Shown here in pieces: positions 42,066 to 50,855 of a stretch of DNA of 64,000 nt; positions within the stretch are counted from its first letter, which is position 1, and every line of letters starts with the position of its first letter. The position numbers and the translations under genes are program-made. A model generated the notes under the pieces. That model saw nothing but the letters and a program-made list of their open reading frames with translations. It had not been told where the DNA came from and did not search any database. This DNA is from DATKMK01 sp035541895 (GTDB lineage Bacteria; Desulfobacterota; Binatia; HRBIN30; JACQVA1): NCBI GenBank assembly GCA_035541895.1, contig DATKMK010000094.1, positions 33,993 through 97,992 on the forward strand. Reading direction: 5' to 3'.

Positions 42066-43407
42066 AGGAGGTTTCTCCCCTCTGCGACGCACCCGACGGC
42101 GCCGCGGCTTCGCGCAGCTCATCGAGGGCGGCGTCGACTTCCGCGGTGATCTCGGTGACGTCGTTCACCAAGTCGGCATCGGCGGTGATGCCGACCGACC
42201 ACGTCTGCGCATAACGCAAGAACGCGAAGGCAACGCCTTGGTTCTCGAACAACGGCGCCAGCGGATAGCCGGCGAGCAGGCAAGCCCCGAGCAGATACAG
42301 CGGCCGGCGCGGACCGGCAACGTTGGTCGCGAGTACGTTGTACGCGAGTCGGCGCGAAAGCCGATGCACGCCGTACGACAACAAGCGCTGACCGCGGGCG
42401 TCGAACCACGCCAACAACCCCTCCACGCCGGCTTCCGGTCTCGCCGCTTTGAATCGGACCGTGGCGTCGCGCACCGACGCGTGTCGCCGTCGCGGATCAT
42501 CCTCGCGAATCGGCAACGGCAGCAGCCACACCGACGCGTGAGGGTCAGGGGTTCTCGTCGGCAGAATGACCGGGACCAGCGCCCGAAACTCGCGCCCGTC
42601 GAGGTCCACATCGCGACGAGCGAGCACCGTTCGCAGCGCGCCGGTCATGACGGTGAGCAGTGCATCGTTCGCTGTACCACCGAGTCTTGCGGCGACAGCC
42701 TGTACATCGACGGCAGGTAGCTGCGTCCAAGCGATCCGTCGCCGCGGGCCGATCGGTTGATTCAACGGTGTCGCGAGCGGCCGCGTCAGCACGGCGACCG
42801 CCGTGCGCCATGCCTCGATCAACCGTGTCGGCAGCGGGCGCGGTGGCGTGGGAGCTGTTGAAGGTCGGTGTTTGCGCGCAGGGAGAATTGCAGCAATCGA
42901 ATCGCCGTTGGGTTCGCCGGGGTTTGGACTCAACAAGACCTGCAGCAACGCGACCGCGTCGGTGCCGTTGGCGACGCAGTGATGGATCTTGCCGACCACG
43001 GCAAAGCGGCCGTGCTCAAGTCCGTCGATCACCCAGATCTCCCAGAGTGCGCGCTGGCGATCGAGGGGCGCGGCAAAGATTGTTGCCGCCACCTGTTGCA
43101 GTTGCGCCTCGTTGCCGGGAGGCGCGAGGCTGGTGACTTGAACGTGGTCTTCGAGACGAAACTCCGAGTCGTCAACCCAACAAGGCACGGCGCCCGCGGA
43201 ATCCAGCGACACGCGCTGGCGGTACCGCGGCAGCGAATCGAGGCCGGCGCCGATGTGCGCCATCAGTTGGTCGCGCGCCGGCGCGGCGCCGGCGAAGATG
43301 AAAACACCGCCGACGTGCATATGCGCGTTGGGCGATTCGAACAGCAGGAAGGCGCGTTCTTTGGGCGACAAGAGTTGCCGCCCCCGCTCGCTGGCGTCAC
43401 GTTGCAC
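42052..43407 (-). CDS. Wax ester synthase / diacylglycerol acyltransferase family protein
   Basis: A 451-residue WS/DGAT that transfers acyl-CoA to alcohols or diacylglycerol for storage lipid. The start is GTG 43407, needed to keep the conserved LSPKERAFLLFESPNAHMHV. The active-site motif HHxxxDG appears as HHCVANG (H142, H143, N147), so Asp is replaced by Asn. The second motif region GGTANDALLTVMTGAL is intact. The catalytic His is retained but efficiency may differ. It overlaps the cyclase/ATPase gene by 11 bp and converges with the desaturase by 14 bp. Confidence 0.9.
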   Translation of the reverse strand: MQRDASERGRQLLSPKERAFLLFESPNAHMHVGGVFIFAGAAPARDQLMAHIGAGLDSLPRYRQRVSLDSAGAVPCWVDDSEFRLEDHVQVTSLAPPGNEAQLQQVAATIFAAPLDRQRALWEIWVIDGLEHGRFAVVGKIHHCVANGTDAVALLQVLLSPNPGEPNGDSIAAILPARKHRPSTAPTPPRPLPTRLIEAWRTAVAVLTRPLATPLNQPIGPRRRIAWTQLPAVDVQAVAARLGGTANDALLTVMTGALRTVLARRDVDLDGREFRALVPVILPTRTPDPHASVWLLPLPIREDDPRRRHASVRDATVRFKAARPEAGVEGLLAWFDARGQRLLSYGVHRLSRRLAYNVLATNVAGPRRPLYLLGACLLAGYPLAPLFENQGVAFAFLRYAQTWSVGITADADLVNDVTEITAEVDAALDELREAAAPSGASQRGETSFKRP

Positions 43408-46400
43408 TGAAGAACTCAGCGGATTGCGGCAGCGTGTCGAGCACCGCCCTGGCCGCGCGCAGGTCGGCCGTGTCGAACCCTTCGCTGAACCACCCGTGCA
43501 CCTCGGCGAGCATCCGCCGAGCCTCCTTCGGCCGCCCTTGATCCGCCAGCACGCGAGCTAAGCTGGTTGCGGCGCGCAGTTCCAACGACCTGGCGCCGTC
43601 GCCGCGGGCGATGTCGATCGCCCGGCGGAGATCTCGCTCGGCATCGACTGCGCTCGGTCTCTCCGCGCCATTGCGCGCGCGCTTGCGCGTCAGCTCGGCT
43701 TTCAGCCGATGAAGCTCCGCCTCGTAGTGGCGCTCGCCGCCGCGGGTGACCGTCGCCAAGGCCTCGTCAAGCGCCGCCAGCCCCTCGTCGATTTCGCCGA
43801 TCTCACCGGCAGCGTCGGCCAGCATGCCGAGGACGAACGGCAGGCCGAGCTCGGCGCCGGTGGCTCGCCAATCGCTCAGGCCCTCACGGATCTCTTGATT
43901 GCCCTCCGCCTTCTGCCCGAGCCGCAGCCACGCCCAGCCGCGAAAGATGCGTCCCATCGCGCGCCACAACGGAAACCCTTGCTCGCTCGACAGCGCGATC
44001 GCGGCCTCCGCGCGTTCAAGCATCGCGCGGCGGTCGTCGCGCAGTTGATGGACGGCGGTCGCGAAGCAGAGGGCGATCGCGAGCGTGAACGGATGCCCTT
44101 GGGCCTGCGCCATGGCGACGGCGTCGTTGCTGCGTTGCAGCGCTTGGTCGGGGTAGCCGAGATGCCACAACGACCACGCGGCGTAGTTGCGGCACATCAC
44201 GCCGGGATCCTCGCCGTAGAGGAACGCGTGCGCGTGATGTTCGTCCTGGTTGTACAGGCGAATGCCGTGTTCGAGATACCCGAGCGCCGGCAGGAGTTTG
44301 CCTTCGAAGAAGGACGTCTCGCCCATCGCGAAGGTGGCTTCGAGCCGGAACGCGGACGCGTCCACGCTCTGCGCCAGCGTCCAGAGTTGCTCGGCCAGCG
44401 GCTGCGCGGTCGTGATCATCCCGCGGACAACGTAGAACTCCCACAAACCACGCAACACCGGAAACACCTGCGCGGAGTCTCCCAACTCGGCGCACAACGT
44501 CCGCGCGCGATGGAAAGCCTGCTCGGCCTCGGGTGCCGCATATCCCTTGGTGGCCATCAGCGGCAGGCCGAGAGAAATTTGCAGCATCAACTCCTGCGCG
44601 GCGCGCTCCGGTCCCGCGGGCAACGCCGCCAGCAGTTCGAGCCCTTTGCGAATGTAGCGAATCGCCTCGACGTTGGCCGAGCGTTGAAAGGCGCGCTGAC
44701 CCGCGACTTGCCAGTAGATGATCGCCTGCTGATCGAGGCCGGCGGTGGCGTAGTGATACGCGAGCAGTTCGGGCTGGGTCTCGGCGACGATCGGAAACTT
44801 CTCCGCCAGCGTTTGCGCGATCTGTTGATGATACTGCTGCCGCTTGCTGCGCAGCAGCGATTGATAGGCGGCGTCCCGAATCAACGCGTGCTTGAAGGTA
44901 TACGCCGCATCGGGTGGAGTCCCACGCTGGTAAAGCAACTCGGCACCGACGAGTCGCGACAGCTCATGCTGCAAGGTTGAATCATCCAACGACGAGACGG
45001 CGCGCAAGACTTCGTAGGTGAACTCGCGTCCGAGCGTCGCCCCGAGTTGCACGACTTCCTTGACGGTTGCCAATCGATCGAGGCGCGCCATCAACGAGTC
45101 CTGCAAGGTCGTCGGAATCGCCAGCGGCGGCAGCGGGCCGGCGAGCGCGTACGTGTCGTCCTGCTCCTGGAGGAGTCCGGATTCCAGGACCATCTTGACC
45201 AACTCTTCGACGAACAGCGGCACGCCGTCGGTTTTGGTGACAAGTTGCTGCTCGACCTCCGCGGGCAACGTCTTCCCGCCGACCACGCGGCGAACCATCA
45301 CTTCGGTCTGCTTGCGCGGCAAGCGATTGAGCATCACATGGGTCAGGTACGACCGGTTGGGCCACGGGGGATGGAACTCCGGCCGAAATGTCAGCACGGC
45401 AAGCATCCGCGACATCGGCCCCTGATCCAGCAGTCGGCTGAGCAACTCCAATGTCGAGGGGTCGATCCAGTGCAAATCCTCCATGACCAGCACGAGCGCA
45501 TTGCGGTCGGCCAGTTGGAGCAACAGCGCCAGCACCGCATCGAGGATCTTCTGCTTCTGCGCCTGCGGACTGAGATTGAGCGGCGCGTAGCGTTCGGGCA
45601 GCGGCACCGACAGCAGCGCGGCGAACAACGGCACGACCTCAGGGATCGCGTTGGCGTATGGCGTCAGGACCGATTCGAGCTTGCGCGCTCGTTCGCCGGC
45701 GGAGTCATCGCGGTGGAAGGCGAGCAACCGCTCGACTTGCTCGATGACCGGATGGAACGCGCTGTCTTGGTGGTAGGCCGAGCAGCGGCATTCGACCCAC
45801 GTGTGCGGCTCGGTCGCGAGGCGCTCACGCATCACTTGGACCAAGCGCGATTTGCCGAGTCCGGCCTCGCCGCTGATGAACACGACCTGGCCAAGCCCGT
45901 CCTTGACTTGCTCCCAGCGATCCATCAGCAAGCCGACTTCCTGTTCGCGACCAACCAGCGGTGTCAGACCGACTGCGTCGGCAACATCGAGTCGACTACG
46001 AGCCGTGCTCTCGCGCAGCACTTGATAGACCTGCATCGGCGTGGACAAGCCCTTGAGGCTCTGCGCGCCGAGATCGCGAAACTCGAAGAACCCGCGCACC
46101 AATCGATGAGTGGTCGCGCTGATCACAACGGTATTGGGATCGGCCAGCGCCTGCAGCCGGGCGGCGAGGTTGGGAGTCTCGCCAACGATCGCCATCGGGT
46201 CGACTCGGTTTCCCCCGCCCATCTCTCCTGCCACCACCAATCCGGTATGAATGCCCAGGCGGGCCGACAGTCGTGTTGCGTGTCGCGATTCGAGATCGAC
46301 ATTGAGTTGGGCGAGTCGGGCGATGATTCCGATGGCGGCGCGCACGGCCCGTTGCGCGTCGTCTTCATGAGCGCGCGGATAGCCGAAATACACCAGCAGC

Positions 46401-46810
46401 CCGTCGCCGTGGTACTGCGCGAGATGTCCGTCGAAGCGGTCGATCACCTCCGCGCTCGCCTGCTGGTAGGCGCGCACGATCTCACGCAGGTCCTCAGGGT
46501 CGAGTCGTTCCGAAAGCGGCGTCGACCCCACGAGATCGCAAAACATCACCGTGATTTGCCGGCGTTCCGCGTCGGCCGCACCTGCAGCTTCGCTCAGCGG
46601 CGGGCGGTGAACCGAGTATTCGCCCGGGGATTCGGCGACGACCGGGGCGCGCGCGCGTCGCTCCAGCGCCGCGCCGCAGGCGCCGCAAAATCGAAACTCA
46701 ACCGGAACCGGCGCGCCGCACTGCGGACAGCCGCTCGCGAGCTGCACGCCGCACGCGCCGCAGAATCTCACTCCCGACGGATTGTCGAACTCACAGCTCG
46801 GGCACCGCAT
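43397..46810 (-). CDS. Class III nucleotide cyclase / AAA ATPase / TPR signalling protein
   Basis: An 1,137-residue regulator from ATG 46810. Two zinc ribbons come first (C3, C6, C17, C20 and C28, C31, C42, C45). A class III adenylate/guanylate cyclase domain follows (about 85-265), with metal Asp in VMFCDLVGST (D92) and in YHGDGLLVYFG (D136). Then comes a STAND-like AAA module with Walker A GEAGLGKS (314-321) and Walker B LVLVMEDLHWIDP, and a long TPR-rich C-terminus to the end. Such proteins are common in mycobacteria and environmental bacteria as cytoplasmic sensors. It is translationally coupled to the WS/DGAT gene, so lipid storage may be linked to its signal. Confidence 0.93.
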   Translation of the reverse strand: MRCPSCEFDNPSGVRFCGACGVQLASGCPQCGAPVPVEFRFCGACGAALERRARAPVVAESPGEYSVHRPPLSEAAGAADAERRQITVMFCDLVGSTPLSERLDPEDLREIVRAYQQASAEVIDRFDGHLAQYHGDGLLVYFGYPRAHEDDAQRAVRAAIGIIARLAQLNVDLESRHATRLSARLGIHTGLVVAGEMGGGNRVDPMAIVGETPNLAARLQALADPNTVVISATTHRLVRGFFEFRDLGAQSLKGLSTPMQVYQVLRESTARSRLDVADAVGLTPLVGREQEVGLLMDRWEQVKDGLGQVVFISGEAGLGKSRLVQVMRERLATEPHTWVECRCSAYHQDSAFHPVIEQVERLLAFHRDDSAGERARKLESVLTPYANAIPEVVPLFAALLSVPLPERYAPLNLSPQAQKQKILDAVLALLLQLADRNALVLVMEDLHWIDPSTLELLSRLLDQGPMSRMLAVLTFRPEFHPPWPNRSYLTHVMLNRLPRKQTEVMVRRVVGGKTLPAEVEQQLVTKTDGVPLFVEELVKMVLESGLLQEQDDTYALAGPLPPLAIPTTLQDSLMARLDRLATVKEVVQLGATLGREFTYEVLRAVSSLDDSTLQHELSRLVGAELLYQRGTPPDAAYTFKHALIRDAAYQSLLRSKRQQYHQQIAQTLAEKFPIVAETQPELLAYHYATAGLDQQAIIYWQVAGQRAFQRSANVEAIRYIRKGLELLAALPAGPERAAQELMLQISLGLPLMATKGYAAPEAEQAFHRARTLCAELGDSAQVFPVLRGLWEFYVVRGMITTAQPLAEQLWTLAQSVDASAFRLEATFAMGETSFFEGKLLPALGYLEHGIRLYNQDEHHAHAFLYGEDPGVMCRNYAAWSLWHLGYPDQALQRSNDAVAMAQAQGHPFTLAIALCFATAVHQLRDDRRAMLERAEAAIALSSEQGFPLWRAMGRIFRGWAWLRLGQKAEGNQEIREGLSDWRATGAELGLPFVLGMLADAAGEIGEIDEGLAALDEALATVTRGGERHYEAELHRLKAELTRKRARNGAERPSAVDAERDLRRAIDIARGDGARSLELRAATSLARVLADQGRPKEARRMLAEVHGWFSEGFDTADLRAARAVLDTLPQSAEFFSAT

Positions 46811-46940
46811 TCGGTTCCCCCATTGGAGGCCGACACACTCCGAGTGCCTGCTAGCAAAACAACGAAATGCCAACAAGGTTTGGACCGCGAAGGACTTAAG
46901 TTTGCGCCGGCGGTCGGGCTGCTGCTAACCAGGCGCCGAC

Positions 46941-48158
46941 ATGGACCTCAATCCCTTCGCGCACGAGTTCCACGAGGATCCGTACCCAACGTACCGCTGG
47001 CTGCGCGATCAGGCGCCGCTCCACTATCACCCGACGCTCGACTTCTACACCTTGGCGCGGTTCCGCGACGTGGTCGCGGCCTCGCAGGACTGGCGCACCT
47101 ACAGCTCGGCCGAAGGCACAGTGGTCGAGCGCCTCAATCCGCGCCTGCTCGAGGCTACACCGATGATGATTTTCATGGATCCGCCGCGCCACGATCGCTT
47201 GCGCAAGCTGGTGAGCAGCGTCTTCACGCCGCGGCGAGTCGCCGCCTTGGAGCCGTTCGTTCGCGCCACTGCCGCTCGATTGCTCGACCCGCTGCACGCC
47301 AACGGCGGCGGCGACTTCGTCAAGGAGTTCTCGGCGCCGCTGCCGATGGAAGTGATCTTCACCATGCTCGGCGTGCCCGATGCTGACCGCCGGCCGCTAC
47401 GGGCTTGGATGGACCTCTCGCTCGATCGCGATCGCGATACGCCGGCCGTTCCCGCACGCGCGGTCGAAGCCATGATGCATTTGACCAAGTATTGGTACGA
47501 GCTGGTCAACGAGCTGCGCCGGCAGCCGAACGACGGCTTGATCAGTGCGCTGCTTGTCGCCGAGGTGGAGACCGATGCAGGCGGCGCGACGCGGCTCAGC
47601 GACGGTGAGATCATCGGCTTCTGCAGCCTGCTCGGCGCGGCCGGCAACGAAACCGTCACCAAGTTGTTGGCGAACGCCGCGGTCTTGCTCGCGCGACATC
47701 CCGACCAACACGCGCGTTTGGTCGCCGATCCGGTCCTCATCCCCAACGCGGTCGAAGAAGTTCTTCGCTACTGGTCGCCTTCGCAGTATCAGGGCCGCAC
47801 CGTCACCCACGCGGTCGAGTGGTACGGCCAAACAGTACCGGCCGGTTCACGCATCCTGTTGCTGACCGGTTCGGCGAACCGTGACGAGCGCGAATTTCGC
47901 GACGCCGATCGGTTCGACATCACACGCCAAATCCCGATCGCGCTCGGCTTCGGTTACGGCGTGCATTTCTGTCTCGGCGCCTCCCTGGCGCGGCTCGAAA
48001 GCCGCATCGCGCTGGAGGAGTTCACGCGCCGCTTTCCGCGGTATCACGTCGATGAAGCGCGCTGTGTCCGCGTGCACATGAGTAACGTCCACGGCTTCGC
48101 GAGCGTGCCGTTCACCGCCGCGCAGTCAATGTCGCGCCTCACGAGAGCGCCGCGATGA
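46941..48158 (+). CDS. Cytochrome P450 monooxygenase
   Basis: Second P450, 405 residues, from ATG 46941. The I-helix motif is AAGNET (233-238, Asn-Glu instead of Asp-Thr-like), ExxR E273/R276, and the haem loop GFGYGVHFCLG with Cys344. FMDPPRHDRLRKL is the C-helix motif. It differs clearly from the P450 at 39745, so it is not a recent duplicate. It is divergent from the cyclase/ATPase gene across 130 bp, and its last 20 bp overlap the convergent glycosyltransferase. The partner ferredoxin could be the one at 38050. Confidence 0.94.
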   Translation: MDLNPFAHEFHEDPYPTYRWLRDQAPLHYHPTLDFYTLARFRDVVAASQDWRTYSSAEGTVVERLNPRLLEATPMMIFMDPPRHDRLRKLVSSVFTPRRVAALEPFVRATAARLLDPLHANGGGDFVKEFSAPLPMEVIFTMLGVPDADRRPLRAWMDLSLDRDRDTPAVPARAVEAMMHLTKYWYELVNELRRQPNDGLISALLVAEVETDAGGATRLSDGEIIGFCSLLGAAGNETVTKLLANAAVLLARHPDQHARLVADPVLIPNAVEEVLRYWSPSQYQGRTVTHAVEWYGQTVPAGSRILLLTGSANRDEREFRDADRFDITRQIPIALGFGYGVHFCLGASLARLESRIALEEFTRRFPRYHVDEARCVRVHMSNVHGFASVPFTAAQSMSRLTRAPR

Positions 48159-49359
48159 GTTCGGCGGCGCGATCCGCGCCGTCCGGAGCGGTCGCGATTT
48201 TCTCCGCCGCGTCACGCGCCGCCGCTCTGCTGGACTCGCTGCGGAGAACCGAGTCGAGCGCCCTCGCCAGGGCTCCGGCGTCATGCGCCTTCCCTACCAA
48301 CCAGCGACCCAAGCCGGCGTCGTGCACTCGCGCCGCGCTGTCGAACTGATCGAACGCGAACGGCGTGACGAGACTGGGCTTGCCGGCGCGCAGCGCTTCG
48401 GCGCAGGTGCCGAATCCACCGTGATGAACGATCACCGACGCCGCCGGAAATATCCGCGCGTACGGAGCCGACGGAACCACCATCACGTTCGCAGTCGGTG
48501 CGACCGCCTGAGCCGAGCGGCCAACCAGAACGCAGCGGCGTCCGAGGATCTCGCACGCGTCGGCCACCACCCGATAGCGATCGGCCGCGTGTAGACTCGC
48601 GGCGGAGCCGAAGCCAGCCACTACGGGCGCAGCGCCGGCGGCAAGAAACCGGGCGACATCGGTTGGAATCGGCTGCGACGCGCCCACAGGGTCGAAGACG
48701 AAGCCGCACAATCGCGCTCGCGGCGGATCGTCGGGCGCCGGGGTGCGAAACCATTCGGGCCACACGCCGAGATTCAGGTCCGGAATGGGCACGACATCGC
48801 GCACTCCCGCGCCAACTGCGAGCGCCAAACGGCGAAGCGCGTGGCGCAGCGTCAGATCGCCCAGACCACGCAACGCCACCGTCAGCGCCGCCTGCACCAT
48901 CCGAGGGGCACGCCAATTCGCGACCACCATCGGATGGTGGCGCGACAACCACGCCGACGCCGAAGTGGTCACGACGACGTTGCGCACTCCGGCGTTCACG
49001 GCCGCCCACACTCCACCATAGGACAGCACATGCGAAACGACGGCCGTCGCACCAACCCGGCGCACGGTCTCACGTACGACGGGATAGATTTCACCGATAC
49101 TCGGGGCGACCAGCTCCTTCCAAATCGCGACGGCGCCCTTGCCGCTGTTGAGGTAGCGTGGGTTGGCGTGGAGCGCGGCGAAGACGTCGAAGGACTTTCC
49201 CGCTCCGACAAAGCGGCTGCCCGTGCTCTGCACGCGCTGCTCGTAGAACGGATTGGCGACGAAGGTGATCGTCACCCCGCGACGCACCAACGCCGCAGCG
49301 ATGGCCAGCAGCGGATTGAAGTCGCCGTCCGAGCCGAAGCTGGTGACGACAATCTGCAT
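48139..49359 (-). CDS. GT1-family (UDP-glycosyltransferase-like) enzyme
   Basis: A 406-residue GT-B-fold glycosyltransferase. The N-terminal acceptor domain begins VVTSFGSDGDFNPLLAIAAA. The C-terminal nucleotide-sugar domain has the PSPG-like VHHGGFGTCAEALRAGKPSL followed by VTPFAFDQFDSA. This group glycosylates hydrophobic acceptors such as sterols, carotenoids, macrolides and flavonoids. Neighbouring P450s and lipid enzymes suggest a hydroxylated lipid or terpenoid acceptor. It overlaps the P450 gene tail to tail. Confidence 0.9.
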   Translation of the reverse strand: MQIVVTSFGSDGDFNPLLAIAAALVRRGVTITFVANPFYEQRVQSTGSRFVGAGKSFDVFAALHANPRYLNSGKGAVAIWKELVAPSIGEIYPVVRETVRRVGATAVVSHVLSYGGVWAAVNAGVRNVVVTTSASAWLSRHHPMVVANWRAPRMVQAALTVALRGLGDLTLRHALRRLALAVGAGVRDVVPIPDLNLGVWPEWFRTPAPDDPPRARLCGFVFDPVGASQPIPTDVARFLAAGAAPVVAGFGSAASLHAADRYRVVADACEILGRRCVLVGRSAQAVAPTANVMVVPSAPYARIFPAASVIVHHGGFGTCAEALRAGKPSLVTPFAFDQFDSAARVHDAGLGRWLVGKAHDAGALARALDSVLRSESSRAAARDAAEKIATAPDGADRAAELIAALS

Positions 49360-49439
49360 GGGCTTGAGAGACGGCCCCCGAAACCAAACTATTCAGGCCG
49401 CGACGATGAAGGGAGACGTGGCGTGCGCGTGCGCAGCAT

Positions 49440-50855
49440 CTACTCCGGCAGCAGCGCGCCGGGGTTCATGATGTTGTTCGGATCGAGCGCGCGCTTGAGC
49501 GCCCGCAGCGTGTCGACGCCGGTCGCGCCGATTTCCGCGGCTAACCAGTGTCGGCGCACGCGCCCGATGCCGTGGTGATGCGCGATCGTGCCGCCGGCGC
49601 GCAGCGTGGCTTCCATCGCTTTGTCCCAACACGCAAAGTACGTCGGCTCGGCTTGCGCGGGATCATCCGGACGTGCCGCAAAGGTGAAGTAGATGTTGGT
49701 TCCCTGCGCATAGCTGTGGGAACTGTGACCGGAGGCGAGCACGACGCCGGGAACCGTCTGAATCGCGGCCACCACTTCGCGATACAAATCGTGGATGCGA
49801 TCCCAGGTGGTGGCAACCTCGATGGTGTCGAGCACGAAGCCCTTCTTCAAGAAGGGCTCGAAGCCCGCCACTTCGTTACGGTGCTCCAGCCAGTGCGCGG
49901 CCGGTGCCTCGCCCGCGTCGGTCCCACCATGTTTCGCGCACGCGGCACTGCACCCGTCGATCTCGACCGCGGTGAGCGCCGCAGGCCCTTCCGAAATCAC
50001 GATGAGCAGGCAGTTGCTGCCCGTGCTCGCCTCGGGAAAGTGGCGCGCGCTTTCGATTGCGTCGTACAAGCGCACCACCGGCGGGCGCCAGCCGACGCGC
50101 ATGAACTCGTGGATCGCATCGAGCCCGGCGTCGAAGGTCGCGAAACTGACGCTTCGTCCGACGCGGCTCTCGGGTAGCGGCACGATGCGGAACGTCAACT
50201 CGGTCAAGATCCCCAGCGTGCCTTCGGAGCCGAGAAAGATCTGGCGCAAGTCGGGGCCGGTTGCGCTGCGCGGGCCGACGCGCGTGCGCACCACGCGACC
50301 GTCGGGGAGCACGACTTCGAGCGCAAGCAGGAGATCTTCGATCGATCCGTAGCGCGTCGAGAACTGGCCCGCAGCCCGCGTTGCCACCCAGCCGCCGACG
50401 GTCGAAAGATCGATGGATTGCGGGAAGTGTCGCATCGAGTAGCCGCGCGCGTTGAGCGCGGCTTCGAACGCCGGACCCATCATCCCAGGCTGCACGCGCA
50501 CCGTCAGCGCCGTCTCGTTGAGTTCCAGCACTTGATTCATGCGGCGCAGATCGACGACGATCTGGCCGTCCGACGGCAGCACGCTGCCGCACACGCCCGA
50601 GCCGGCCCCGAACGGAATCACTGCGATGCCGCGCTCGTTGGCGTACGCCAACAGGTGCGACACCTGCGCGGTGTCGGCGGGACTCACCACGCACGCGGGC
50701 CGCGCCGTCAAGTCGCCACGCAGCAGGCGCAGTTGCGCGATCATCCACCAGTCGTGGCTGTGCTCGCGCAGCGTATCCTCGTCCCACCGCACCGCGTCGG
50801 CGCTGAGCCGCTGCGCCAGCTCGCTGCGGATCCGGTCGATTCGAACGTCAGGCAT
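49440..50855 (-). CDS. FAD-linked oxidase, alkyl-dihydroxyacetonephosphate-synthase-like
   Basis: A 471-residue VAO/PCMH-type flavoprotein. The FAD-binding half has PFGAGSGVCGSVLPSDG and DLSTVGGWVATRAAGQFSTR. The C-terminal half has IAHHHGIGRVRRHWL, the diagnostic HHH-G-G motif of alkyl-DHAP synthase. That enzyme swaps the acyl chain of acyl-DHAP for a fatty alcohol and makes the ether bond of ether lipids. D-lactate-dehydrogenase-like relatives share the fold but not usually the HHH motif. ATG 50855 overlaps the GlpD stop by 8 bp. Coupling to a glycerol-3-phosphate dehydrogenase fits supply of DHAP. Confidence 0.85.
   Translation of the reverse strand: MPDVRIDRIRSELAQRLSADAVRWDEDTLREHSHDWWMIAQLRLLRGDLTARPACVVSPADTAQVSHLLAYANERGIAVIPFGAGSGVCGSVLPSDGQIVVDLRRMNQVLELNETALTVRVQPGMMGPAFEAALNARGYSMRHFPQSIDLSTVGGWVATRAAGQFSTRYGSIEDLLLALEVVLPDGRVVRTRVGPRSATGPDLRQIFLGSEGTLGILTELTFRIVPLPESRVGRSVSFATFDAGLDAIHEFMRVGWRPPVVRLYDAIESARHFPEASTGSNCLLIVISEGPAALTAVEIDGCSAACAKHGGTDAGEAPAAHWLEHRNEVAGFEPFLKKGFVLDTIEVATTWDRIHDLYREVVAAIQTVPGVVLASGHSSHSYAQGTNIYFTFAARPDDPAQAEPTYFACWDKAMEATLRAGGTIAHHHGIGRVRRHWLAAEIGATGVDTLRALKRALDPNNIMNPGALLPE

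Noticed and set aside
45047..47386. 779-codon plus-strand frame across the cyclase/ATPase gene
   Set aside because: Shadow without motifs; the true P450 start in another frame is at 46941.
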